A stretch of 64,000 nucleotides of DNA from Coix lacryma-jobi var. lacryma-jobi (lineage: Eukaryota > Streptophyta > Magnoliopsida > Poales > Poaceae): positions 310,001-374,000 of the forward strand of contig VDCT01000312.1 of NCBI GenBank assembly GCA_009763385.1, written 5' to 3'. The translations under genes were made by a program, and so were the position numbers. Below the pieces are notes generated by a model that had not been told where the DNA came from, searched no databases, and saw only the letters and a list, made by a program, of their open reading frames with translations. This document shows positions 41,821-53,618 of this stretch, piece by piece. Position 1 is the first letter of the stretch. Every line of letters starts with the position of its first letter.

Positions 41821-43928
41821 GAGGTCAATCGAGGCAAGATGCTTGGAGGACGTTAGAGGCGGTTGAGTCGAGGCAAGATGCTGGGAGGACGTCAGAGGCG
41901 GTTGAGTTGGGTGTACCGGAGCTCGCAGGCCAACGGGCCCTCGATGAGGAGTGGCCGCCGCCAGAGGGAGCCGTCTCCAGAGGAGGAGGAGGAGGTCGAG
42001 GAGGAGGTGCTGGCCACGCCTGAGGAGGTCGAGGAGGAGGTGACGGCCACGCCCGAGGCCTAGGGGCAGGAGGAGGCGGAGGAGGCCGAGGAGGAGGACG
42101 AGGCGGCCGATGGTTCGGCTGCCTCAGGGGTGTCCACGCCCTACTTGAGAGGTCCCGCCAGCCTCCTGGCGTTGCCGCCACGTGCCTAAGGCCTAGTGAT
42201 CACGCCCCTCGGACAAAAGTACATGTTCTAACTACCTGTTCATATGATGAGACTCAAAATTGAAATGGAAGTTAATAATCTTTTTTAATCACTTATGCAA
42301 GTCATGGGACTTTGTGGGGCCTAAAGGCCGCAAACTCAACGACATCCTGGGTCTCCTGTGCCGCGAGCACTACCCCGGCATAGTACAGTTTGCTGGGAGG
42401 CACGAGCCGGCCTACACCTTTGACCACTAAACCGTCGCCCTAGACCCAGACTTCCCCAACAAGGCGGCGAGGGTCAGAGCGGAGCTGTGGGTAAGTCTTC
42501 GTCAAACAACATCACATTCATCGTATTTTTTCTTTAATTACTGTCTCGCCTCGTATTGTGTCTGTATACAGAATTACTTCAAGTGCGAGCCGAGGAAGGA
42601 GGCAGTGGCGGAGGCGGTGGCTACCCGGGCCCGTAGGAAGCTCGTCACCGACATGATCTACGAGACGAGACTGCAGGCCATCATCACCTACAACGCCACG
42701 GTCTTGGGCAAGAGGGTGAGAATGGTCGAGGCGAGAGGCATGACGCTGGGCCGAGCGCAGTACTTGCAGGTAAGTGATTCCTTTTGAGATTAAGCTATTC
42801 GTACTTTTCAGCTAACACTTATATGTGAAATACTTGATGATATACAGATGATCCCCCAAGGGTGCCAGTCGTTTCCCGGGTGCTAGGAGATAATCGTGGA
42901 CCGGTGGCTATCCGAAGAGTGGGCGGCCCACCAAGCCAAGGCCCGGGAGGCGCGTCTGCAGATGCCAGGTGTACCACACCACCAGGGCAACCACAACCTC
43001 GCCGAGTATGCACAAGCTTGGGTACGTGAAAGACTTTCTGAATTCCTCGCTCAAATGTTGCCTGATTGCTAATCATCTTGTCTTCCTCGCAGTCGGCGGC
43101 ACACGATGGCCAGCATTGCGGCACGTTGCAGGCACACGCCAGGCCACGGCACCGGAGACCTCCGACAACCCCGATGACCCCGCCGACGCGTACACCAACT
43201 CCAGCGTCCACACCTGCCTCACTGACTACTCAGAGACGGCAAGGGCGGTCCATGGGGACGCCTTTGATCTCGCCACCGAGGACCTAGACGGGAGCATCGT
43301 CATGAGGATCGGAGGAGGGAAGAAGCACGGGCGATTCTGGCTTGGTGACGACGTCGTCGATTCGGCCTCCACTCCCACTCTATCCCAGCTCCGAGCACAG
43401 AGCACGAGCGGGAGCGTCCCCATACGCCCACGCCGGTCGCCTTCACAGTCGCGGATCGCCGAGCTCGAGGTTATTTCTGTTTAACTTGTCGTACATTGAT
43501 CTTTAAATGTTTGTATTATTCTAACATTCACTTTGTATTTGATCTTTAAATGTTTGTATTATTCTAACATTCACTTTGTATTATTGCAGGCCCGTCTGGA
43601 AAGAGAAAGGCAGGAGCGCCAGCTGTCCGAGACCCATATGCGGTCTCAGATGTCTTCTCAGATGGAGGCTCAAGCTAAGCAGATGGTGGAGCTCATCGCC
43701 TTCATGGCCTCCCAGGGCATGGCCATGCCTCAGACGCTCATGGCTCCTCCATCGCCGTCTCAGGACGACGGAGCTACTGTTGTGAGTATCGATACCTCAG
43801 TGTTTCATTTTTGCATTTGCTTGTCTCACATAGACGTCTTCCTTTTGCAGCCTCCGTCGGAAGGTTCGAACAACCGCCACGCTCTTGGATGGAACCCGGT
43901 TGGGGGTCAAGCAGGCGACACTTCTTAG
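41821..43928 (+). pseudogene. En/Spm-type transposase-24-like gene of CACTA element C
   Basis: Exon-like blocks separated by GT...AG introns: 41821-42190 (acidic EEEEEVEEEV run, then PYLRGPASLLALPPR), about 42300-42491, 42572-42769, 42848-43021, 43091-43475, 43590-43782 and 43850-43928. The third block reads RARRKLVTDMIYETRLQAII and LGRAQYLQ, typical of the plant Ptta/En/Spm transposase-24 family. The sixth reads RLERERQERQLSETHM and QAKQMVELIAFMASQGM, a coiled coil. In-frame stops at 42061, about 42428 and about 42884 make it non-functional. In intact elements this protein binds sub-terminal repeats. Confidence 0.65.
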
Positions 43929-44079
43929 GGGTGGCCCGGTTGGCTGGAGGTGTAGTACATTGAACTTTGGATTGAAAACTTTCATGTTGTATTACGGTGA
44001 CCTTGGTATTGAACTATTTGATGACATATATATATGTTATTGAACTATGTGATGTGATATATATTTTTTCTGTGACGTG

Positions 44080-44110
44080 AAATATGATATATATGTGATA
44101 TGTGATAAAT

Positions 44111-44153
<43 letters not shown>

Positions 44154-44155
44154 GG
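44080..44155. repeat. TA-rich microsatellite
   Basis: Runs of GATATATATGTGATATG then (TA)n, near the right end of CACTA element C. A similar but shorter run lies at 51470-51490 in element E. Confidence 0.85.
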
Positions 44156-44250
44156 TAGTGTTGGAGAAAAGGAAAAACAAAATTAAAAAAACAAAAATTT
44201 GCCTCTTTGCCGAGGGTTGCTCTCGGCAAAGGGGGCCTTTGCTGAGTGTT

Positions 44251-45059
44251 TTGACCATAACCCTCGCTTAGGCTTCAAGTATGTTTGACACTTTTTTACC
44301 CCACTGAAACACAGATCAAAGTATGATCAGCGTTAGACAATAATAAGTTATAAATTAGGAAAAAATAGTGTTTTTAATTAAGCAATAATAATGAATACAA
44401 AAATAGCAGCAGGAAACTGAGACATGAACAGAATTAGTGTTGCTAGTGCGAGGAGAAGGATCAGAGCGTGATTAACTACACCCTAGTACAACTCAAAAGA
44501 TAAGTCCTCTCCTCATCCAGGTTGGTCAAAGATCCACCATGCTCATTCACCTCCAGCACCCCTATTAAGCTACCTTTTATGCCTTTATTTCATCCATTAG
44601 GCAAAATAATATTAAGCATTAAGCGATAATGTTATTTTAAATTAGACAAAATAGTTTAATAGATTAAGCAATAATAGTGATATTACTGAAAATGATGTCC
44701 GATAATTGGCATAAGCAGAAATGGTGGCACATGGTTCAAGTAGAAAAAGAGGGGGGGCACCACCCGATGGGACACACTTATAGGCATGCAGGATGCTCCC
44801 GCCCTTCAGCGTCCACCACCGTGGTGATGAATAGGGAGAGGATGTGTCTGGAGAGCGAGTTGCAAGGTAGAGAGAAAAAAAAGAAGGCAAATGAGAGACA
44901 GTGCAGGCTGGAGCAAGTGCATTGGATCATTTTTTCAAGGTGTTTGTGTGAGGAGACAAAATTACTCGGTCTAAATGGAATCATTATCAAACAAAAAATT
45001 CTTTATCAAAGGAAAATGCAAAATATTAATACGGAGTTGCAAAATATTAATAAGATATG
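44251..45059. other. AT-rich spacer, no gene seen
   Basis: Several short frames (for example 44677-45060) without recognisable motifs. Confidence 0.4.
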
Positions 45060-45913
45060 AGATATCACATGTTGAGATGTACTGGTTTGTAAGCATCGTA
45101 CGTGACAACTTGCTCCAAATTTTCTTAAATTTTTTTCACGGCATACGCATATGATGTAACAACATCTCGCCAAGTTTCGTGATTTTCGGAATTCACTTGT
45201 ATTTTTTATAATTAAAAAACCGTCCGCACGTAATTTGGAGGCGTTGCCCCATGAGCACGTTGATCGAAACCTCGGATCAGTTTTTGGATTTGTCCTCCAC
45301 ATACGGTTAAGAACAAGAATAATATTTTTTAAATCATGAAAATCCATTATTCGATGCACCCGCAGTTCAAACTTGCGTCTTTCGGCAAAATTCAAGAAAA
45401 TAAAATAAAGTCAAAAAATATAACAAAAAGCTTTGAAAAAGTGTCAAATTTGAACATGTTGACCATGGTGATATGTGAAAAGTGTTAAAAAAATTGGCGG
45501 CAAAAATCTTTTAAAAAAAAAACCACTTTGCCGAGTGTCAGGTCTGGCACTCGGCAAAGATTGGTTGTTTGCCGAGTGCTAGCCTGTCGGCACTCGGCAA
45601 AGAGTATCTCTTTGCCGAGTGCCGGACGGCTGGCACTCGGCAAAGATAACGGCCATGGATGCCGTTTGCCCCGGCGAGATTTGCTGAGTGCCCATCTTTG
45701 CTGAGTGCCTGACTCTAGGCAAAGAGGCCTCTTTACCGAGTGTCCATCTTTGCCGAGTGCCGGACACTCGGCAAAGATGGCCTCTGCCTAGTGTCATTCT
45801 TTGCCGAGTGCCACGTGGCCAGGCACTCGGCAAAGAGGTTGTTTGCCGAGTGCCCAATATTTGGCACTCGGTAAACCTACAGGCACTTGGCGAAGCTCCT
45901 GTTTCCTGTAGTG
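45060..45913 (-). mobile_element. CACTA element D fragment, minus orientation
   Basis: Its 5' terminus is at 45913 (CACTACAGGAAAC on the minus strand), followed leftwards by TTTGCCGAGTGCC/GGCACTCGGCAAAG units and then AT-rich DNA. The whole 850 bp matches the first 835 bp of element E in inverted orientation. Similarity ends at about 45060; the rest of the element is missing. Confidence 0.8.
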
Positions 45914-46299
45914 GTTGTATTCAATTCAAAAACCTGGAATGGTACCAGAAGGTACAACTGGAATGCTCTGAAATGTTGAATGCCACTTCTCGATTTCAGA
46001 TTTTGCAGCTTCCAGTTCCACCTGTTACAATAGTTCAAATAATTTCGAATGACAAAAAGGGTCATAACTTTTATCTAGGTAGAGTAGATAAAGTGTTACG
46101 GCCTCTGGAAGTAGAAGCAACAGTTGGCCAACTAACAACACATAACTATATATTACTTAATCCACAAAAATCTTATATTTCTTTTTTTTTCTATCTAAAT
46201 CTTCAAAATGAGCATATCAGTTCAGTAATGCAACTCTATTTGTATTTATAGGTCAAGTTCTTCACCGACTTTTTAGTTGACAAATTATATAATACTTAG
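45914..46299 (+). other. Gene fragment candidate containing copy 1 of a 155-bp duplication
   Basis: After a splice-acceptor-like TTTCAG near 46000 there is an open stretch reading LQLPVPPVTIVQIISNDKKG and VDKVLRPLEVEATVGQLTT, with protein-like composition. I do not recognise the family. 46144-46299 is repeated at 49030-49185. Confidence 0.3.
46144..46299 (+). repeat. 155-bp direct repeat, left copy
   Basis: AACTATATATTACTTAATCC to AATTATATAATACT, nearly identical to 49030-49185. Confidence 0.85.
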
Positions 46300-48300
46300 G
46301 ACTTAGGACTCAGTTTCTATAATTTGTTTTTTCTTTTTGCAAGAATATATTTATTTTATTCTATATTCCATATTTCTTAATTTGTAACTAAGAAGGGTTT
46401 GGTGACCGATGAGGACTGGCAATGAGTCTCCGCCAATGAAGACCAAACAACGACATTGGTGATCAAATCCAAGGCAAGGATCGACCAAATTCATGGCTGC
46501 GATGGACAAATCCATAGCAAAAGCCTCAATTCCTCAGTTCCCAGGTATGTTTTGCTTATAATCTCCAGTTTCTTGTGGTCGATTTGATGGTCACACAGTA
46601 ATATCCTTGGTTGACATCTGCTATGCGGAAATGGCCGGCGTCCACCTCGATGGGGCCAGCTGCATACCTGCCTATGAGGTCATGGCCAGGCAAAACGCCA
46701 TCCATGGCGCCACCTATCAACTCCATGACTCCATGGAGCTCCAGTGGCCAACGCCAGCCCTTGATAAGTTCTGTTTAGTTGTGTTTTCCTGATAAGTCAT
46801 TTCGAGATGAAAAGAATCACAACGCTTCCAAATAGGTTTGTGTCCCGGTTTTAATTCAAAAATCCTAACAGGTTTCTGTTGGGATTCCTTCCAGAGGCAT
46901 TGCTAGCACTAGCAGTGCATCTTATAGTTTCTAATCAAGCTTTTGCTTTGCTAAATTTTGAAGAAACCATGGGACAATTTTTGGGCGCAAGAGCAGCAAG
47001 GAACAGTCATGAAACCTTTCTTTTTTAGCTATATCATGTATTTTTCTACTTTAGGGGTACAAGTACTTCTCTAACTACAATGAGAATTACTGGACTGACA
47101 GAATAACATTGTTGATAGATATGGTTATCACGTTTTTGACTCTTCTTCACTTGATATGTCTATTTTAAATATTCTTGGCAGCTACGGTTTGATTATTTAC
47201 TGATGAACTAAGGGACTCGCTGAGGTTGTTCGAGGAGGAGGAGCCCTTGCTGCCGCTACGCTGATTGATGAAGAAGGACATTAAGGAGGACAGGTTTGAG
47301 GTATTGTACTCATGCCTGGTCTGTTGAAAAGCAATTCAATTACTTTTAGTTGCTTTAGCATGGTTGGATGATGGGTATACATTGATGGATATTCCAATCT
47401 CCAACCACTCTCCTTTGTGATGATGACTGATTTCCTCAAATGTTACTAAACTACCAAATTGGATACATGATTCCTTTTGACCAAAAGATGCCACTAAAAA
47501 TTCAGAGGAAATTTTAGGGACACAAAGGCATGTTATTTTAAATTGCATCTGCTGCACTTACATTTTCATGGTTGGAATTGCATTTTCACTATTCTAGCCT
47601 CATGGTTGGAACATTGAACTTTCAATTGTACCACTATTCTCTTCCAGCTTATTTGAGCAAGAAACTACTAAGAAATTATTCCAATAGTTTTTTTTTCTGA
47701 GAACGTGAAACTGGTATAACAGTACAAGGAAGTAGTTGTGTTGCAACACAAAAAAAAGTGATTAATAGGGTCAAGGTCATCACCGAATTATGTTCCATCT
47801 TACCCGGTCAAAACTGCGCAGCTTGGAATATTTTATCTCTTCATGTGTTGTGCTTGACTGCTTGAATGTGGTCCGGTTGCTTTTCAATAAATTGCACCAT
47901 GTGATATTTTGAGAAGCTCTGAATTCAAACTTTGTTGAGATCTTTTAGTTATTATTATAGTTACCTTGTTACTTATTTGTTGGGCTTTGTCAATGCTTCA
48001 GGGTGTGGATTCCATAGAAGCATGTGGCTGAGCTGAGCTTCTTCTGGGCATTTTTTTTATGATGAATTGGGGGAGTTGGGTGTGTTAAACAGTCAAGTGG
48101 AGCATTCAGTTCTGGTGAATTGGACTGGATATTGAGTTTGTGGGAGCTGTCAAGGACAATATTCATGGTTCTGTAGTTAGTCTATTTTTTATTTTCGTTA
48201 AGCACACAAAAGTAATTTGAATAAGAATTTGTATTTCATTATTACTTTGGTTTCACTCTTTGTACATGAGGCAATGCTTCATTTACCATACTAAAACATT
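46300..48300. other. AT-rich region with possible captured gene pieces, no supported gene
   Basis: A GTATGT donor-like site follows a short open stretch near 46550, and a 61-codon frame lies at 46607-46792. Neither shows a known domain. The region may be the body of the Helitron whose 3' end is at 49029. Confidence 0.3.
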
Positions 48301-48602
48301 GTAAAACAGTTGTTTGGTCCTATAAAAACTCTAGACCCGAGGTGGTGGTGGTGGTAAGACAGCCCAAGACATTGTGCTTAAAAAGAAGACTTTCTCACGC
48401 AAGTCGAGAAAAATCCTCGAACCGCTATCCCACCCTGACATAGGGACGATTGTAAAACAGTTGTTTGGTCCTATAAAAACTCCACCCCGTGGGTGGTGTT
48501 AGTAAGACAGCCCAGTGCATTGTGCTTAAAAAGGAGACATCTTCACGCAGGTTGAGAAAAATCCTCGAATCCCTATCCCACCCTGAGACAGGGGCACTGT
48601 CA
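48301..48602 (+). repeat. 151-bp tandem duplication
   Basis: Two copies starting GTAAAACAGTTGTTTGGTCC at 48301 and 48452, each with GACAGCCCA, ATTGTGCTTAAAAAG and GAGAAAAATCCTCGAA. They differ at many positions. Confidence 0.8.
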
Positions 48603-48676
48603 CCTTGTGAGACTAGGTTGGGTCGGTGAGACTAGGTTGGGTCTAACAGACAAGAGGTTTTTTTTTTAACCAAGGC

Positions 48677-48960
48677 ATAGAAACCTAAAATTTCACTCCT
48701 GTAAGGAGTCAAATCCAGGACCAGTGGAGCACCATTGAGGGGCTTTAGCTAGTTGGGCTAGAGGCATATTGGTGTTGTTTGGTCATATACAATTGCGTGA
48801 AAGTTGAACTATGAAAAAAAAACTAAAAAATCACTCTCGTGATGAGTCAAACCTAGGACCTGTGGAGTACCATTGAGGGCTCTAGCCAGCTGGTCTAGAG
48901 GCACATTGGCGTTGTTTGGTCATATATAATTGTGTGAAAGTTGAACTATGAAAAAAATTA
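48677..48960 (-). repeat. Two tandem tRNA-like units
   Basis: Two related units of about 145-150 bp. Read on the minus strand, each has an A-box-like start (GCCTCTAGACCAGCTGGCTAG in the second, 48901 leftwards) and a B-box-like GGTCCTAGGTTTGACTC about 40 bases on. Both carry substitutions, so they are tRNA-derived repeats, not genes. Confidence 0.5.
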
Positions 48961-48984
48961 TCGTTTGATTGTTTTTACGTGCAT

Positions 48985-49029
48985 CTCTAAAAAATAAAAG
49001 TCGTGGCGTTAGCACGGGCACTATACTAG
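48985..49029 (+). mobile_element. Helitron 3' terminus
   Basis: CGTGGCGTTAGCACGGGCAC forms a short CGTG/CACG hairpin just before ACTATACTAGT, the usual form of grass Helitron 3' ends (hairpin, then CTRR). The matching 5' end (TC...) was not found. Confidence 0.65.
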
Positions 49030-49185
49030 TAACTATATATTACTTAATCCACAAAAATCTTATATTTCTTTATTTTCTATCTAAATCTTCAAAATGAGCA
49101 TATCAGTTCAGTAATGCAATTCTATTTGTATTTATAGGTCAAGTTCTTCACCAGGCTTTTTAGTTGACAAATTATATAATACTAA
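49030..49185 (+). repeat. 155-bp direct repeat, right copy
   Basis: Starts directly after the Helitron CTAGT end; partner of 46144-46299. Confidence 0.85.
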
Positions 49186-49680
49186 CGTGTCAACAGCAAT
49201 GCAGATCCAATTATATGGTAACCATGGATTGGAAAGGGACTATAATGGCATAGACTGCCCTCTTCAACAATCAGGCTTGGTTCTGATGGCATCATGGCAG
49301 GGCCGCAGGGGGTTCTGGTCAAGGCCAGTTCATGATAAGTACTGTGCACATGAAAGACCTTCACAATACTAGCCATGTGTGAGGTGTGTATCACACAAAG
49401 CAGTGTCCTGCAGGGGGAGCCGCCAGGACCGACATTTGGGAGCCGCACCGCCCTGCAGGGACCGCCGATGAAACCCTAGGCGACAACGCGCGAGCACCCA
49501 TGTACTGTACAACTGCGCGACCAAGGATAGCGAAGAGGACCCTAAAAACCATGTTTAGCAGCAGCAGGGGAGGAGGAAAGAGGAGGGGCCTACCTTGCCG
49601 CGGATCCGGCGCCGTCGTCACTGTCGTCGTCAAATCCGCCATGGCCCGTGCACAGGGGGAGGCGGCGGGCCGTGGGCGTA
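49186..49680. other. Flank with a possible minus-strand first exon
   Basis: On the minus strand the ATG at 49642 opens MADLTTTVTTAPDPRQ, followed by a donor-like GTAGGC at 49593. CACTA element E lies 39 bp upstream of this ATG. No later exon was identified, so this may be chance. Confidence 0.25.
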
Positions 49681-52058
49681 CACTACAGGAAACTCGATCT
49701 TTGCCGAGTGCCTGGAGGTTTGTCGAGTGCCAAATATCGGGCACTCGGTAAAGCGCCTCTTTGTCGAGTGCCCGGACACGTGACACTCGGCGAAGACTGA
49801 CACTAGGCAGAGGCCACCTTTGCCGAGTGTCCGGCAGTCGGCAAAGATGGGCACTCGGTAAAGAGGCCTCTTTGCCTAGAGTCAGGCACTCGGCAAAGAT
49901 TGGCACTCAGCAAACCTCGCCCGGGCAAACGGCATCCATGGCCGTTATCTTTGCCGAGTGCCAGCCGTCTGGTACTCGGCATAGAGATACTCTTTGCCGA
50001 GTGCCGACAGGCTGGCACTCGGCAAAGAGCCAATCTTTGCCGAGTGCCAGCGCTGACACTCGGCAAAGTCATTTTTTTAAGATTTTTGCCCCCAAATTTT
50101 TTTTACACTTTTCACATATCACCATGATCAACATGTTCAAATTTGACACTTTTTCAAAACTTTTCGTTATATTTTTTTGACTTTATTTCATTTTCTTGAA
50201 TTTTCCCGGAAGACGCAAATTTGAACTGCGGGTGCATCGAATAATGGATTTTCATGATTTAAAAAATATTATTCTTGTTCTTAACCGTATGTTGAGGCCA
50301 AATCCAAAAACTGATCTGAGGTTTCGATCAACGTGCTCACGGGGCAACGCCTCCAAATTATGTGCGGGCGGTTTTTTAATTATAGAAAATGCAAATGAAT
50401 TCCGAAAATTACGAAACTTGGCGAGATGTTGTTACATCATATGCGTATATCGTGAAAAAAATTTAAGAAATTTTGGAGCAAGTTGTCACATACGATGGTT
50501 ACAAACTTGTGCGCAGTTGACTCGTCCTCTGTTCCCAACCTCGCCGAGATTCGAGCTGCCAGCACGAGCTCCTCCGTCCTCATACGACCTCGGCAGCCGG
50601 CCTCACAGCAGATGATGGCAGCACTTCAGGTAAGTACTTGTTCTATTCATCATTCATTGCTTTTACACATATACCTTGTCTTTGCATTGTTTAAACCTTA
50701 CGGGACGAATTTTGCAGGCCCAGATGCAGGCCCAGGCGGACCAGGCGCAGAGGTTGCACGCCATGCACGAGGCCCAGGCGGCGGCCCATCGTCGCGAGTT
50801 ACTGGCCGTCCAGCAGCGGGAGGCGCAGAGGACGCAGGACATAGCTCACTTCTTTGGGAGCCTGAACATCCCGGGTGTTGTCGTGCCTCCCTCGCTGCTC
50901 ACTCCTTTTGTGCCTCCTATTACTCCTTCGACAGAGACTCCGGTGAGTATATATGGTTGTTTATATTTCTTTAACTTTTACAGTCGTCCTCTAGGTGCTA
51001 ACGAATTTGCTTCTCCTTTGTGCACTCACAGTCAGAGGGTTCGGCACCGACTCCTCAACCTGGCCTTCCTCCGCACACTCTGCACATCACTGGTGGCACT
51101 CCTCCGTAGCATGGGTGGCTCCCCGGTGGCCCTCCTCCGCCCTATGGGTGGCCAGGTTACCTTCCTAACCAGTCGGGGTACACCGGGTGGCCATCTGGAC
51201 CTCCGTCGCCCGGGTGGCGAGGTTGGCAAGGTGGTCCTTCAGGCGGGTCGTGGGACGTGTGGCAAGGTGGAGGTTCTTCACGATCTGAGCACCAAGGTGA
51301 GTAGTGATGACCGACTTAGATTTGTCATGGACTTGTGAGATGGATGTGATGAACTTGTGAACTTGAGATGGACTTGTGAACTTGTGATAAACTTATGAGC
51401 TTGTGATGCATGGAGACTGAACGTGTGATATTTGTCTGAAATGGATATGCATGTGATATATGGATGTGTGATATATATATATATATATGCATGTGATATT
51501 TGTCTGAAATAGAATATGGATGTGTGATATGTTTTCTGTGAAGGAAAATGAAAACAGAAAAAAAAATTCAATTTTTCTCAGCTTTGCCGGCAAAGATGCC
51601 ACGGCACTCGGCAAAGCTGGGCAAATTTTCCCCAGCTCGGCCTCTTTGCCGAGTGCCGCGACCATGACACTCGGCAAAGAGAGCCTCTTTGCCGAGTGTC
51701 GGTCCATGTGGCACTCGGCAAAGGAGCCAGCACTCGGCAAAGAGGCCCTCTTCGCCGAGTGCCTGCACACGTGGCACTCGGCAAAGGAGGCCTCTTCGCC
51801 GAGTGCCAGTCCGCTCGGCACTCGACAAAGAGGCCGTCAAGTGACGGCTCCCGTTTGCTTCGCCGAGTGCTGACCTGGCACTCGGCGAAGCTTTTGCCGA
51901 GTGCCCGATATTTGACACTCGGCAAAGAAATCTTTGCCGACAATTTCTTCGCCGAGTGCCCTTTGCCGAGTACGGCACTCGGCGAAGCCTTCGCCGAGTA
52001 CGAGAGGCCCTTTGCCGAGTGCTGCCAGCACTCGGCAAAGCCTGAACCTCCTGTAGTG
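49681..52058 (+). mobile_element. CACTA element E, complete non-autonomous copy with 3-bp duplication
   Basis: CACTACAGGAAAC at 49681 and TCCTGTAGTG at 52058 form the inverted ends. GTA at 49678-49680 and 52059-52061 is the expected 3-bp target duplication. Sub-terminal TTTGCCGAGTGCC units occupy 49697-50070 and 51590-52040. The 2.4-kb interior keeps only the last exons of a transposase-24-like gene. Confidence 0.92.
50510..51300 (+). pseudogene. 3' exons of a transposase-24-like gene in CACTA element E
   Basis: Exon-like blocks at about 50513-50629 (ending LQ before GTAAGT), 50719-50942 (AQMQAQADQAQRLHAMHEA, then ELLAVQQREAQRTQDIAHFF, a coiled coil, then LNIPGVVVPPSL) and a last Gly/Pro/Trp-rich block about 51032-51300. 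They parallel the last exons in element C (43590-43928). The 5' two thirds of the gene, including the KLVTDM region, are deleted. Confidence 0.6.
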
Positions 52059-52061
52059 GTA

Positions 52062-53369
52062 GGGGCTCAAGGGAGCCGATGGGCGCGTGGTCGTCGGTGC
52101 GAGAGCTCGTGCCACCGCCGTAATTGACCAGGGGAGACTGAGGGAGGGCGTTCACCGGTGATGAGGAAGGAAATAAGCGTGTGTGTGTGTGACTATGTGG
52201 TCGGACACTATAGGCGTGATTGGACGGTGGCTGCAGTGTGCGTGTCGCACCACCAAGGCATGCACGCCCGAGAAGTAGCATTAGGTTTTTTTTATTAGTT
52301 TAGAATCTCAACTTTTGCAACAATATACATATATGGATGAGCTATAGTTGTGCATTATTTCAAAAAATTCAAACTATAATAGAGTGGCATGGGTAGTTGG
52401 TCTTGGATCAACAAATCATCAGTACTGTTTCGGTCTCTTTGCACATCGAATGCTTGCCGTCGTTGAATCCATAACGGATGCTTTGCCGCCATTAGCTCTT
52501 TGGTCCTCCGTTGGTAGATGCTTTGCTGCCGACAACGTCCAGGCTCTTTTCTTGGCTCTTTGTCCATGCGAGGTCTCCCCCAGCGTGGTTCTGCTCCCCC
52601 GGTGACATGGTTTCTCTCCTTAATTAGCAGCAGCAATGTATCTTACCTAGTCTGGTAGTAAGGATGAGCCTGCTGTCAGTAGATAGTAGCGCAAATACCA
52701 TCCCCACAATGTATAGGCAGGAAAGGTGGGCCCTATCCCTACTAAACAAAACAATAAAGGTCAAATCCTATCGGCTGCTTCCTATGAGCTCCCTATAGAG
52801 AACATGGTGGACAGAGAGAATAATATTTTCTATACCTTCTTACCCGATAGTAGTGCTACTACCGGTATTTGTTACTATCTTCTTTCTAGCATTCTTCACA
52901 ATGTATTCTATCGGTTGGATGGTCTTCTTACCCCCTTCTTACCCACCATTGCGGGTGCCCGGGATCTCGCTCGTCGACATCAGTCCCCTGTCTGTCTTCC
53001 TCACCATGGCAGCCTTCCTCCCGGTGACCCCTTCCCCGATGCGGCCCATAGAGAACATCTGTCGTCAAATCTCGTTGGGAGACGCGACAAACAACAAGGT
53101 AGAGAAAAGGTAAGGAAAAGACATATGTGTTATGTATTTTGACAATTAGAAGTTGTGATACTCAATCGGTTGTGATCATCTCATATATAGAGATGAGGTG
53201 GTCTAATCTTAGTAGAAATCAAATCCCAAAACGTGTTCTTCAAGTTTCCCACGTTGAGAAATCGAAAACCGACTTGAAAACCCAACTGGCTCAAACTCAG
53301 CAGAAAAGTCGACTTGGGAAGCTCGGAGAACACATTTCCAAAATATTTTTACATGAAAAGTACCGCAAT
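52062..53369. other. No supported gene
   Basis: A short GT microsatellite (about 52169-52189) and a pair of similar words, CCTATAGAGAACATGG (52792) and CCCATAGAGAACATCTG (53046). 52726-53142 is open in plus frames but shows no recognised domain. Confidence 0.4.
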
Positions 53370-53372
53370 TAA

Positions 53373-53615
53373 GACCTTGTTCAGTTGGTGAAATTTATGG
53401 TGAAAAGTTCTTGTAGCACTTTCGTTGTTATTTGACAAACTTTATCCAAACATAACCTAACTAGACTCAAAAGATTCGTCTCGACATGAACAGACAAAAA
53501 GTACAATTAGTTATTTTTTTTACCTACATTTAATACTACATGCATGCGTCTAAAGATTTGATGTGACGGGTACTGCGTAAAATATTTTAGAAGATTTGGA
53601 GAACTGAACAAGCCC
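53373..53615. mobile_element. Tourist-like MITE (GACCTTGTTCAG family)
   Basis: Inverted ends GACCTTGTTCAGTT and AACTGAACAAGCCC, TAA duplication at 53370-53372 and 53616-53618. Shares GTAGCACTTTCGTTGTTATTTG and GATTCGTCTCGACATGA with 62693-62934. Confidence 0.85.
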
Positions 53616-53618
53616 TAA

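Larger units (their letters stand above)
41023..44250 (+). mobile_element. CACTA element C, carrying a decayed transposase-family gene; right end missing
   Basis: Starts CACTACCGGAGATGGCTC at 41023, followed by CTTTGCCGAG/CTCGGCAAAG units to 41335. Interior with exon-like blocks 41821-43928, a TA microsatellite, and a right sub-terminal block CTTTGCCGAGGGTTGCTCTCGGCAAAG at about 44205-44232. No TAGTG terminus follows, so the right border is approximate. Confidence 0.75.
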
